A stretch of 64,000 bases of DNA from Longimicrobium sp. (GTDB taxonomy: Bacteria > Gemmatimonadota > Gemmatimonadetes > Longimicrobiales > Longimicrobiaceae), in NCBI GenBank assembly GCA_036389135.1, contig DASVQP010000130.1:59722-123721 (forward strand). Direction: 5' to 3'. The notes below the pieces were generated by a model. That model saw only the letters and a program-made list of their open reading frames with translations, did not search any database and was not told where the DNA came from. Made by a program: the position numbers and the translations under genes. Position 1 is the stretch's first letter. Every line of letters starts with the position of its first letter. This document shows positions 52,780 through 60,644 of this stretch, piece by piece.

Positions 52780-53172
52780 TCAGCACGCGGCCATCGCGCT
52801 GCAGAACACGCTGAGCAGGTGGGCGCCGTGGGTCGTCGTGGCGAAGGGCTCGCCACAGACGGGGCTGCGTTGGTAGCTCCAGACGAAGTGCCCCCGGGGG
52901 TCGCCGGCGACGGCGGTCATGTGGTCGACCCACCGCTGCGGCAGCGCGACGTCGTGGCGCGTGATCCCGGCGGCCTCGGCGGCCTCGCCCGTGGCCAGGC
53001 GGCGCAGGGTGAGGGCGAAACCGGTCGGTGATGCCGGATCGGCTTCGACGTGGGAGTTCATCGCCTGCAGCGCCAGGACCTCGTCGTACGTGCCCACCAC
53101 GAGCTGCCCCGCCGTTTCGAGCGTCCGGAGGTGGAGGGCCAGCTGAACCGCGTCCTCCTGAGGTGCGAGCAT
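52780..53172 (-). CDS. hypothetical protein
   Basis: A 130-aa protein starting MLAPQEDAVQLALHLRTLET. Helical N-terminal half, then TLRRLATGEAAEAAGITRHD and a C-terminal part with a Trp and Cys (HFVWSYQRSPVCGEPFATTT). Divergent from parA; the intervening 208 bp hold the shared motif and the 17-bp palindrome, so both could be controlled together. Function unknown. Confidence 0.5.
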   Translation of the reverse strand: MLAPQEDAVQLALHLRTLETAGQLVVGTYDEVLALQAMNSHVEADPASPTGFALTLRRLATGEAAEAAGITRHDVALPQRWVDHMTAVAGDPRGHFVWSYQRSPVCGEPFATTTHGAHLLSVFCSAMAAC

Positions 53173-53219
53173 GTCACCATCGTCGGGGTGCGATGTGGAA
53201 GGGGGGGTGCTCCCTCTCC

Positions 53220-53237
53220 TTTTCTCCCCCGGGGTCC
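53220..53237 (-). promoter_or_regulatory. shared upstream motif, copy 9
   Basis: Gene-strand GGACCCCGGGGGAGAAAA, ending 48 nt upstream of the start at 53172. Confidence 0.5.
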
Positions 53238-53323
53238 GAGATGCCGGCGCCCGGGCCGGCGCTGCTCGTCGGCGGATCCTGTCAGGTCATGGTACCAGTA
53301 GCGAGAACGCCGCGCGGAGGGTC

Positions 53324-53340
53324 TGTCCGGTATACGGACA
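53324..53340. promoter_or_regulatory. 17-bp palindrome, copy B, upstream of parA
   Basis: TGTCCGGTATACGGACA, the reverse complement of the site at 30919. It ends 40 bp before the parA start and lies in the divergent promoter region. Candidate parS or ParA/ParB autoregulatory operator. Confidence 0.7.
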
Positions 53341-53380
53341 TCCGCCGCGCCCGACTCCACGCCTGGTTCATACTGGGGAG

Positions 53381-54124
53381 ATGCCAAAGGTCTTATCACT
53401 CGTCGGCGCGAAGGGGGGGACGCTGAAGACGTCCTCGGTCACGGCGATCGCGCACCTCGCGGCGAAGGGGGGCCTGTACGTGGTGATGGTCGATGCCGAT
53501 CCGCAGGCCGACCTGACGAGCCGCAGCGGGTTCAGCCGGGTCGCGGAGCCGCTGGCCGCCGACCCTGTGGCGGTGACCTTCGGCAGCGACCACGGCCTGC
53601 CGCGTCAGCTGCTGCGGGGCGGCCGGTCGATGGAGGGGGCCGATCTCTCCAGCGCGTTGCGGCAGATCGAACGGGCGCGGGCGCTGGGGCCGGATCTCGT
53701 GGTGGTGGATACGCCACCCGCGCTGGGCCCCATCACGACGGCCGCGGTCCGTGGCTCCGATCTGGTCCTCATTCCCGCCGTCCCGGGCAAGGAGAGCCTG
53801 GAGCGGATCAACGACATCGCCGCGCTCGCGCGCGGGGCCGCCACGGCCGTGCAGCTGCGCGTGCTGCTCACGCTCGTACACAGGCGGTCGAACCTTCTCG
53901 CGTGGATGCAGGAGGAGGTGGACCGGCACTACCCCGGTTTGAGGATGGACCGCACGTTCCCCTTCGAGATGGCTGCCGGCGAGGCGGCGCTGTACGAGAA
54001 GCCCGTCACGCTCTACGCGCCGCGCTCCAGCAACGCCGCGGAGTTCTGCGACCTGGTGCGCGAGGTGCTGGGGATCCTCGGGCTGGCGCGGGTCGGCCTC
54101 CGGCCGGCTGCGGGTGGGCTGTGA
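53381..54124 (+). CDS. parA: ParA-family partition ATPase
   Basis: A 247-aa protein starting MPKVLSLVGAKGGTLKTSSV, with the deviant Walker A (KGGTLKT, signature Lys) right at the N-terminus. Switch regions: YVVMVDADPQADLTSRSG and DLVVVDTPPALGP. The C-terminus has FPFEMAAGEAALYEKPVT, typical of ParA/Soj proteins. It lacks an N-terminal HTH, so any autoregulation would rest with ParB or another factor. Start chosen for GGGGAG upstream. Overlaps parB by 4 nt. It segregates or positions the element with ParB. Confidence 0.9.
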   Translation: MPKVLSLVGAKGGTLKTSSVTAIAHLAAKGGLYVVMVDADPQADLTSRSGFSRVAEPLAADPVAVTFGSDHGLPRQLLRGGRSMEGADLSSALRQIERARALGPDLVVVDTPPALGPITTAAVRGSDLVLIPAVPGKESLERINDIAALARGAATAVQLRVLLTLVHRRSNLLAWMQEEVDRHYPGLRMDRTFPFEMAAGEAALYEKPVTLYAPRSSNAAEFCDLVREVLGILGLARVGLRPAAGGL

Positions 54125-55155
54125 CCCTCGGGCGCGGCCGGGGAGGGGATCAGCCGCGGGTCCGGCTGGACGACAACGTCGGCACGTATGACGCGAGCCG
54201 CGACGGCCGGAGCGGTGAAGGGCGTCTGCAGGAGGTTCGACTGGATCGCATCGACGCCTCGCCCTTCCAGGTGAGGCTCGTATTCCCGCCCGCGGAAATC
54301 GAGCGCCTCGCCGACAGCGTGCTGGCGAACGGGCTCATCCACGAGCCGCGCGCGCGGCCGCATCCGTCCAAGCAGGGCTGGGTCGAGCTCATGCCCGGTG
54401 AGATGCGCGTACGCGCTCTCCACCGCCTGGTGGAGCGAGGCGAGGCCGCCCCGGTCCTGAAACGAGACGGGGAAGGGAACTGGCTCGTTCCTGTCCGGCT
54501 CGAACCGACGGATGACGACCGTGCCGATGCGATGGTGTTCGGCGAGAACTTCGACCGCACCGACCTCTCGGCGTGGGAATGGGCGGTGGCGTTTCAGCGG
54601 CGGCGCGATCGCATGCGCGAGCGGGGCGAGCCGAGCGGCGTTCGCGACGTGGCGGCGAGCATGGGGAAGAAGGCGTTCCAGACGGTGGGCGAGTACCTCC
54701 AAGTGGCCGATTCGCTGGGATTGGAAGTGCTCTTCGGTGCGGGGGTGGTGAGCGGAGGCCAGCCCGACCACGGGCGTCTCGCCCGGCTGTCACTCGCAGC
54801 CTTCCTGCGAGTGGCCAGGTGCGCGAGCGGGGGCGCGACCTCCGCTGCACAGGCGCTCCTGAACGAGCTGCGCAAATCGGGTGACGAGGCGGCCGCCGCA
54901 GCCCTCGCCAGCCGTGAACAGGCCCTGCGCCGAGCACGGCCTCGGGGGGTTGCCGGTGAGGGGCTGCAGATCAACATCCGCCAGGCGCTCGGCGATCTCG
55001 CGCCGCGCCAGGCAAGGCACTACCTCGTGCGGCTCGTCCCCGCGGTAGCTGTGCTGGCTAAGCGGGCCGCGGCGGAAGGATCTGCGGAGATGGAACGGAT
55101 CGCTGCGCAGCTCTCAGATGCTGCGGGAACGCTACGTGAGCCGGACGGCGAGTAA
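54121..55155 (+). CDS. parB: ParB-family partition protein
   Basis: A 344-aa protein from a GTG overlapping the parA stop (GTGA). Residues about 38-130 form a ParB/Srx N-terminal domain: DRIDASPFQVRLVFPPAEIE, SVLANGLIHEPRARPHP, ELMPGEMRVRALHRLVE (GEMR in place of the usual GERR). ENFDRTDLSAWEWAVAFQRR and DVAASMGKKAFQTVGEYLQV form the HTH centre. The C-terminal third is helical. It should bind a parS-like site; the palindrome upstream of parA is the obvious candidate. A hairpin terminator follows convergently. Confidence 0.85.
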   Translation: MTLGRGRGGDQPRVRLDDNVGTYDASRDGRSGEGRLQEVRLDRIDASPFQVRLVFPPAEIERLADSVLANGLIHEPRARPHPSKQGWVELMPGEMRVRALHRLVERGEAAPVLKRDGEGNWLVPVRLEPTDDDRADAMVFGENFDRTDLSAWEWAVAFQRRRDRMRERGEPSGVRDVAASMGKKAFQTVGEYLQVADSLGLEVLFGAGVVSGGQPDHGRLARLSLAAFLRVARCASGGATSAAQALLNELRKSGDEAAAAALASREQALRRARPRGVAGEGLQINIRQALGDLAPRQARHYLVRLVPAVAVLAKRAAAEGSAEMERIAAQLSDAAGTLREPDGE

Positions 55156-55171
55156 ACAGCGGGCCGGATCG

Positions 55172-55222
55172 ACAAAAAGAAAGGGCGTGCCAGCCGGGGA
55201 CTTTCCCCGGCCGACACGCCCT
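55172..55222 (-). terminator. rho-independent terminator (minus strand)
   Basis: AGGGCGTG ... CCGGGGA and TCCCCGG ... CACGCCCT form a long stem with small internal loops; on the minus strand TTTCTTTTTG follows. It lies between the convergent parB and the 41-codon gene and serves the latter. Confidence 0.75.
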
Positions 55223-55252
55223 GGCACCCTCACCTGCAAGGGCGCGGTCCGC

Positions 55253-55378
55253 TTACGACTGAACGATGACGTCTTCCTCGGGCTCGGCCGGCGCCTGAGA
55301 CTCGGGCTCGGGCCGTTCGCGCATCCCCTCGCTGGTGGCGAGGGCTTCGTGCGTCTCGTCGTAACGATCCGTGTGCAT
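55253..55378 (-). CDS. 41-aa acidic peptide, unknown
   Basis: Starts MHTDRYDETHEALATSEGMR and ends PAEPEEDVIVQS, with AAGGAG about 5 nt upstream and a strong terminator 30 bp after the stop. An in-frame extension to 55594 is very Arg-rich and unlikely to be real. Probably an expressed small protein, disordered and acidic. Role unknown. Confidence 0.5.
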   Translation of the reverse strand: MHTDRYDETHEALATSEGMRERPEPESQAPAEPEEDVIVQS

Positions 55379-55627
55379 GCTCCTTGGGGGTCTTTGAGAG
55401 GGGTGGGGTGGCGCCCCTGGAGGGGGCAGGGTGCAGTCGTGACGCGGTCGGTCCCAGCGGCGGGCGCGCGCCTTCGCCTTCCGGCGCAGGCGCTGCCGCG
55501 AGGATCCGCGGCGGCGGCCGCAGTGGTACTTGGGCAGGCGCCGGCCGCGGCGCGGACGACGCGCGTCGGCCGGTCGAAGTCCGTACGGGTGCATTCGCTC
55601 ACCGCGAAGGAAGGCCAGTGAGCGGGC

Positions 55628-56480
55628 TCATGCGGCCCTCCGCCGGTCGCCCCGGAACGTGCCGCGAAGCTTGTCGATGGTGACGGACGCGTGGGCGTAC
55701 GACATGCCGCGCTCCAGGTACGTCCACGTGGAGCTGACGAGGGTGCCGCCCCGCCCGCGCTCGTGCAGCAGTTCGAGCAGCGTGTCGAGCTGCGGCTCAC
55801 TCAGCGGCGAGCGGATCGGGTCGGTCGCGAACTTCAGGCGGGCCGCCCGGAGCGCGCGGTGCTTGAATCCGCGCCCCGCGCGCTGGTCGCCCCCGCCGGC
55901 GGTACGCGCGCCAGACGGGGCGGCGTTGCCGGAGGCGCGCTGGCCGGCGATCGGACGCAGAGGGATGACGGGCGTACCCGCGTCCTCCCCGCGCGACCTC
56001 TCGCTCCCGCCCGCCGCTGTGTGGGCGGCGGTGCCGTCGTCGCGGGTGTCCCCCGCGGGCTCCGCGGCGGGCCGGAGCGGGATGATGGTGGTCCCGGGCT
56101 CCTCCCCCGGCGCTTCACCGAGCGCAGCGTCGCCCGCAGCGGCGGGGCTCGGGGACGGTAGCGTCCGCATCTCCCGCGGCCGACGCCAGCTCGGCCGCCA
56201 CGTCGCCCTCGATCTCCTCGGGGTGGAGCGGAACGATGGGCGCATCGGCGGAAGAGACCTCGCCCGTGACCCCGGTCACCGCTGCGGACGCGGCGTCGAC
56301 CAGCGGCACGGCCGCAGCACGGCGCCGCCGGGGCGTGCGCGTCGCGGGCGCCGGCTCGCCGCCTTCCTTGCGGGCGCGGGTCCGGGGCTTCCGGGGGGGC
56401 TTCTCGGGCTCGTCCTTCACGCCTTCCTTGCGGGCACGGGTCCGGGGCTTCCGGGGGGGCTTCTCGGTGTCGTCCTTCAC
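55628..56480 (-). pseudogene. frameshifted gene for a basic-to-acidic repeat protein
   Basis: It starts at a GTG with GAGGAGG upstream: an N-terminal tandem repeat of PPRKPRTRARKEG (AT-hook-like, two copies, near-identical DNA), then APIVPLHPEEIEGDVAAELA and a stop at 56115. A second frame continues, with TTIIPLRPAAEPAG, TPVIPLRPIAGQ and a helical C-terminus (SEPQLDTLLELLHERG, TYLERGMSYAHASVTIDKLR). The I(V)PLxP motifs in both frames show it is one gene of about 280 codons broken by a 1-nt shift near 56150. Sequencing error or programmed shift cannot be excluded. Confidence 0.6.
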
Positions 56481-56528
56481 GGTGAACCTCCTCGCTCGGG
56501 TCGTGGTGAACTGGGTACCTGACCCGGC

Positions 56529-56545
56529 TTTTTCTGAGGGGGTTC
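56529..56545 (-). promoter_or_regulatory. shared upstream motif, copy 10
   Basis: Gene-strand GAACCCCCTCAGAAAAA, ending 49 nt upstream of the GTG at 56480. Confidence 0.55.
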
Positions 56546-56662
56546 AACAGCCTGGTCTCGCCACCATGCGGGAAGCGCGCGCGGTGTCTTGGTGTGCGGG
56601 GCTCCCGCCGGGACCCTTCGTAGGATCATGCGGTTTCACTGCCATACACCAGGTCCGAAGCC

Positions 56663-56960
56663 TTCGCCTTTAGGCGAATAGCTTTAGCGAGCTGTAGAAG
56701 CTAGACTCTCGAGCAGAAGCCGAACGCTCGGGAGAGACGAATGGCGGAGAATCGCAGGTCAGCACCTGTGGGCGCGGGGATACTTCTGCAGTACGACGGG
56801 GGAGATCACGACGGCGCAGATCGAGGAATACATCGCGGGGCACAGCGAAGAGGATCCCGCGATCAGTTTACGGTGGACGCTGGATAGAGGTGGGAGTTTC
56901 AGTCCCAGCTTCAGGGGGGTTCCACCCCCGGGACTTTCAGCAGGCTTTAGCCTGTTCTCT
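56663..56960 (+). mobile_element. IS200/IS605-family remnant (TnpA 3' end and hairpins)
   Basis: From about 56720 the plus strand reads RDEWRRIAGQHLWARGYFCS, TTGEITTAQIEEYIAGHSEE, the C-terminal part of an IS200/IS605 Y1 transposase (HLWARGYF motif), then runs out. Palindromes flank it: TTCGCCTTTAGGCGAA at 56663-56678, a G5/C5 hairpin near 56920 and CAGGCTTTAGCCTG near 56941, as expected at the ends of this family. The catalytic HUH part and any tnpB are gone. Confidence 0.7.
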
Positions 56961-57228
56961 AGCCGCGCGCGCGATGTGGCGCAGGCGAAAGTAGCCGTTA
57001 TGGGAGACGAAGTAGCTGGTCAGCGCCTCCGCGGCACGGGCGGCTCGTTTTCCCGGCCGCACCTGGGTGTGAGGATGAGCGAGATGAGGTCGCGCACCGC
57101 CAGCTCGCGCACGCCACTGTCCTCGAGCCGGCGCGCCGGCGCGTCCGGGCTGGTCCGGGGACCAGCCGGGCCGGAGCCGGGCCAGACGTGAGGTCGAGGC
57201 CGCGCTCAATTGCGTTCTGCGGGTGCAT
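56937..57228 (-). pseudogene. RadC-like N-terminal remnant, frameshifted
   Basis: From an ATG at 57228 (62 nt after the shared motif) no single frame is convincing, but one frame gives DSGVRELAVRDLISLILTPR, like the helix-hairpin-helix start of RadC (L-S-x-R-x-L-I-x-L-x-L). Another gives AAEALTSYFVSHNGYFRLRH followed by IARA, like the region that follows. The metal-dependent JAB domain is absent. It ends against the IS605 remnant, so insertion probably truncated it. Confidence 0.45.
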
Positions 57229-57289
57229 CGGAGGGGGACGGACGACCTGCGTGGACGGTAGTGCCGGAGCGGCACGCACTCTCCCCCCC

Positions 57290-57307
57290 TTTTCTTCGAG
57301 GGGTTTA
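57290..57307 (-). promoter_or_regulatory. shared upstream motif, copy 11
   Basis: Gene-strand AAACCCCTCGAAGAAAAG, ending 62 nt upstream of the RadC-like start at 57228. Confidence 0.5.
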
Positions 57308-57684
57308 CGCGGCCAAGTCCGTGGTGGCAGCTTCGTCTGGGCTCGCGACCGCGATCTTCTCCTGACAGTAGCGGCAGGTATCCCGCTGTTCCTCCGTCGT
57401 GCGAACGCAATCCCATCCTGCGCGAGTCGCCGCGGTATCGGCGCGAGCCCGCGGCTCGTGGCGGCGCCGCAAGCGCTCCACGTCGGCCTGAATCGAATGT
57501 ACCGTCTCTGGATCGCATACCCCGATCGGGTTCCGCCTCCCAGGATGCGCTCCGTCTCCTCCATGACCTGCCGGATTCGGACGGCTATGCGCTCCAGCGT
57601 GTCGCCGGTGAGCTCCGTCCCCGGCCCGGGGGTGCTCTCGGCCGAAGGATGACCCTCCGCTGCGCGTGTGTTCCCGTTCTGCAT
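57305..57684 (-). pseudogene. frameshifted hypothetical gene
   Basis: From an ATG at 57684 one frame reads MQNGNTRAAEGHPSAESTPG, LTGDTLERIAVRIRQVMEET and ERILGG; a second frame takes over near 57535 with IGVCDPETVHSIQADVERLR, GWDCVRTTEEQRDTCRYCQE and KIAVASPDEAATTDLAA. Together they read as one protein of about 125 residues with a short Cys pair (CRYC), broken by a 1-nt indel. Function unknown. Confidence 0.55.
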
Positions 57685-57875
57685 GACACGGGCGCACTTC
57701 GGGCGCTCCAGTGGGATACGTCCGCCACGTGGCGCATCTATAGCGCGAGCTTGACAGTCGCGCTCTATCCGACATGACATCGGGTGTGTTTCACTTCAAT
57801 CGCAGCAGCGTAGAGGGACCTCAGAATGCGGCGCTTCATGGGCCGGACCGCTAAGCTAATCCCGGCTTGGCGGTA

Positions 57876-57922
57876 GTGGGGACCGGAAGCCTCGCCTGTG
57901 CTTCGGGTCCCGTTAGGTCCCC
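57876..57922 (+). other. alternative-pairing hairpins in leader of the 109-aa gene
   Basis: GGGGACC (57876) can pair with GGGTCCC (about 57905) through a GAAGC/GCTTC stem, or with GGTCCCC (about 57916). Two mutually exclusive stems just upstream of a gene could be regulatory, or this could be a degenerate terminator. Weak evidence. Confidence 0.3.
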
Positions 57923-57946
57923 TTCCTGCGCTTCAGCCAGGAGACC

Positions 57947-58276
57947 ATGACCGATCCGTCAGCGTTCGACTTTACAGAGTCCGAGATCTACGCTGCCCTT
58001 CGGCTCGGCGCATCCGAGGAGGAGGCACGCCGGGGGGCGCGTGAGTTCGTGCGGGCCTACACTCCGGGCATGGATTGGGGGATGTCCGAGAGAACTCTCC
58101 TGCTTCTATCGCTCGCGACAGAGTCCGGCAACGAGAGGGTAGAGCGGATTCGGCGTGCTATGCAGGAGGATCGCTATTCGGACTGGCGACTTGAAGCGGA
58201 CACTCGGCACCGACGTTCGGCTGGCGAACTCTCCCGCGCCTGGGCAGATCACCTCGCGATTGAGGACCGGGAGTAA
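57947..58276 (+). CDS. hypothetical protein
   Basis: A 109-aa protein starting MTDPSAFDFTESEIYAALRL with CAGGAG about 5 nt upstream. Mostly helical (GASEEEARRGAREFVRAYTP, GNERVERIRRAMQEDRYSDW); an intact plus-strand gene in a region of decay. No family recognised. Confidence 0.55.
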   Translation: MTDPSAFDFTESEIYAALRLGASEEEARRGAREFVRAYTPGMDWGMSERTLLLLSLATESGNERVERIRRAMQEDRYSDWRLEADTRHRRSAGELSRAWADHLAIEDRE

Positions 58277-58419
58277 GCGGCGAGGCGGGCTGAGCTCCGG
58301 CGCGCCGTTCAAGAACAGGGGAAGATCCCGCCCGAGTAGCCCGATTCAGACGGAAAGCTTGCGGGCCGCGAGATGTCGGCCCCCTCGGCGGGAAGTTCAC
58401 GCGGGCTCCACCTCATGCG

Positions 58420-58951
58420 CTACTTAGAGAGCAAATTGTGCAACAAAGTCCTTCGGTTCTTACTGTTCAGGATTCCTGCTGGCGGTCCCCGCGTGTCACG
58501 ATGCCACGTCCGACTGCCATTGCAGACGTGCCGGCTCCGCCCCGGTTCAGCTACAGCGCGAAGCATACCCGCTCCATCGATACTACCCCGAGAGCGACCA
58601 CCGGGCGAACACATGTCGATCGGCCTGAAGTGGTCACGGCAGAAGGTTCGATCTCCGGTCAGCGGGTCCGGCTGGATGTACCACGAGGCGCTGAGGCCCC
58701 TCCGCGGTGGTGTCGATTGAGAAGCCGTCCTCGCCGTACTCCGCACTCAGGTCCTGCGCGGCACGCGCGCGCTCCTGCGGAGTCAGGCGGAAATCCGTTT
58801 CGGACGGGAGGCGGTGGACGGTGTGGGATCTGGAGCCACTACCGGGCTCGAAGGCGGATGGCTCGCGATGCCGGCGTATCATCCCCGTGCCCGCCGGGTG
58901 GGACACGTGGACCGACGAAGAGTTGGCGTCCGTAGTGCGGCACGCACCCAA
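58420..58951 (-). pseudogene. probable frameshifted small gene
   Basis: One frame gives HRLPSETDFRLTPQERARAA and QDLSAEYGEDGFSIDTTAEG; a second gives SASWYIQPDPLTGDRTFCRD and HFRPIDM. Read together they make a coherent small protein split near 58700. Neither alone has a proper start and end. Low certainty; this may be noncoding. Confidence 0.35.
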
Positions 58952-59120
58952 GGTGGGCCGATGAACCCGGAGGTGCGGAGCCGGATGGAACGCCCACGTC
59001 CGCCTGCCGAGCGACCGGCACGCCGATCCCGCTGAGTCGCAGATGCTCTCCGCGCAGCGGGGGCGACCACGGGTTGGCTGAAACCCGGTTGCGCGGACCA
59101 GCGCGCCCGGGAGCAGGGCG

Positions 59121-59741
59121 CTACGGTGATCGGCGCACCGCCGGCACTCGTTTCAAGTCCCGCGCGTACTGGCGGAGTCCCTCGAGAACGTCATCCGCAT
59201 ACGCCGGGACATCTCCTACCTTGATCTCCGCGTCACCCCGAATCGCACGCTCCAGCCCGTCCACGTGGCGCAGAATGACCTCCGCACGAGCGCTTCGCGG
59301 CTCTGCGTCCGGGCCGGGCGCACGCCGCGGCCGCCGTCGTATCAGCTCGAAGTGAGCCCGCCCAGGCTCCGTCGGCGAGACCCACCCGCCGCTCTCGACC
59401 GCCATCCCGTTGGCCTTGAGGCCGCGCAGCACGCGTCCGTCGAGATGGTCGGCGAGCATCGGCTCGGATTGGCGGCAGAGTACCCTGAGCGCCTGCTTCT
59501 GTGGTGCGGATAGCCGCGGTGGCTCGGGCGTGCTCCTGGTAGAGCGCGGCGAGACTCCGTGCGTGCGGTGAAGTGCCTCTCCTGCCGGAGTGGGGCTAAC
59601 GTAGCCGCCGCGTTCAGACACCAACATCTCACGCTTCAGCGGGCGGAGGACGCGACCATCGAGACGCTCAGTGGGAACGCGCCGCTCTCGAACGAGGTCG
59701 CCGAGGAGTTCGAGGTGGTGCGGTTTCAGATTGTTTGCCAT
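59121..59741 (-). CDS. hypothetical protein with tandem winged-helix-like repeats
   Basis: A 206-aa protein starting MANNLKPHHLELLGDLVRER. The unit (L)DGRVLRPLKREMLVSERGGYVSPTPAG recurs as LDGRVLRGLKANGMAVESGG-WVSPTEPG, two winged-helix-like domains of about 60 residues joined by a linker. The C-terminal 60 residues are helical. A DNA-binding regulator is plausible. Bases 59742-59952 upstream hold no gene. Confidence 0.55.
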   Translation of the reverse strand: MANNLKPHHLELLGDLVRERRVPTERLDGRVLRPLKREMLVSERGGYVSPTPAGEALHRTHGVSPRSTRSTPEPPRLSAPQKQALRVLCRQSEPMLADHLDGRVLRGLKANGMAVESGGWVSPTEPGRAHFELIRRRPRRAPGPDAEPRSARAEVILRHVDGLERAIRGDAEIKVGDVPAYADDVLEGLRQYARDLKRVPAVRRSP

Positions 59742-59952
59742 GCGGACTGTAGATGTGGCTGATGCTGCGGTCGGTTGCGAGCCGAAGGTATTCCGTTGCT
59801 CCCTGTTCGGCTACACCCCACTGCGATGCGTACCCATGGGAACCGGGGTGCCAACTTCCCATCAGCAGGGACGCGGTGGAATCCTGGTAGTAGTCAGGTT
59901 GATTGTAATGATCCACCGCAGACGCTGAGTGCGTGCCGGGGTGGTTGAGCGT

Positions 59953-60144
59953 TCATCCTTTCAGCCAATCCGGGAGCGGCACGTCGGCGGACCTGTAGGC
60001 TTTACGTAGCACTTCAAGCATGCCCCGGCGGGAGTTTTCCGCCCGCTCCAGCGGCAGGCCGTCCACCAGGATGGTGAGCGCGGCGGCGGCAGTCTCGGCG
60101 TCGATCGCTCGGCCCCGCACCTCGCCGTCACGCGAGTCGGGCAT
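59953..60144 (-). CDS. small helical protein, paralogue of the next gene
   Basis: 63 aa starting MPDSRDGEVRGRAIDAETAA, ending VPLPDWLKG. The segment AAAALTILVDGLPLERAENS-RRGMLEVLRKAYRSADVPLP resembles AALSLLVPSLPDAERDDARA-QMRAVLRAARERTGTPLP in the neighbour, so they are tandem duplicates. GAGGCGAGGA precedes the ATG. Function unknown. Confidence 0.55.
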   Translation of the reverse strand: MPDSRDGEVRGRAIDAETAAAALTILVDGLPLERAENSRRGMLEVLRKAYRSADVPLPDWLKG

Positions 60145-60158
60145 TCCTCGCCTCTGAG

Positions 60159-60311
60159 CTAATCGGGGAGCGGGGTGCCGGTCCGCTCGCGAGCGGCGCG
60201 GAGCACGGCGCGCATCTGTGCCCGCGCGTCGTCCCTCTCCGCATCGGGGAGGCTCGGCACGAGCAGGGACAAGGCGGCGTCCACCGTTCTTGGGTCGGCG
60301 CGTTGGCGCAT
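60159..60311 (-). CDS. small helical protein, paralogue of the preceding gene
   Basis: 50 aa starting MRQRADPRTVDAALSLLVPS, ending GTPLPD. It ends 14 nt before the next paralogue begins. Its ATG shares the CATG with the start of a divergent plus-strand frame (60310). Confidence 0.5.
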   Translation of the reverse strand: MRQRADPRTVDAALSLLVPSLPDAERDDARAQMRAVLRAARERTGTPLPD

Positions 60312-60510
60312 GCTTGCGCGTCGGATCGAGGCGTACGCTCCACCCGCGGCGCGGGCATACGAGCAGGCGGCGGACGACCTGGAGGACGAGTTGCGCAAGC
60401 AGCCGGAGCGGCTTGACGCCCTTCGCGCATTGCGTGACGAGCTGATCGAGGCGTTCGCGCGAACGTGTGCGCCACACGTTGTGGAGCGCACGCGGCCGCC
60501 GCGCGATTGA
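60310..60510 (+). CDS. small helical protein, divergent
   Basis: 66 aa starting MLARRIEAYAPPAARAYEQA, with an amphipathic helix (ADDLEDELRKQPERLDALRA, LRDELIEAFARTC). Codon third positions are GC-rich in this frame only, which supports coding. The ATG lies in the same CATG as the divergent minus-strand start, so one of the two starts may really be elsewhere. Confidence 0.4.
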   Translation: MLARRIEAYAPPAARAYEQAADDLEDELRKQPERLDALRALRDELIEAFARTCAPHVVERTRPPRD

Positions 60511-60580
60511 ACGTCTTGTCACATCAGGTGCAGACCCCGGCGAGGGTTGAACCTGACGAGAGCTTGTTCGAGGACCTTTC

Positions 60581-60614
60581 AGGGAGCCCCGCTCGGGATC
60601 GCGCGGGGCTCCCT
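60581..60614. terminator. bidirectional hairpin
   Basis: AGGGAGCCCCGC and GCGGGGCTCCCT, a 12-bp perfect stem between convergent genes ending at 60510 and 60645. No T-run on either side. Confidence 0.55.
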
Positions 60615-60644
60615 GTGTCCGACTTGCGGATCGGCGCGCGGGCG

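Noticed and set aside
55379..55594. N-terminal extension of the 41-aa peptide
   Set aside because: The extension is extremely Arg-rich, and a strong ribosome site sits right before the internal ATG at 55378.
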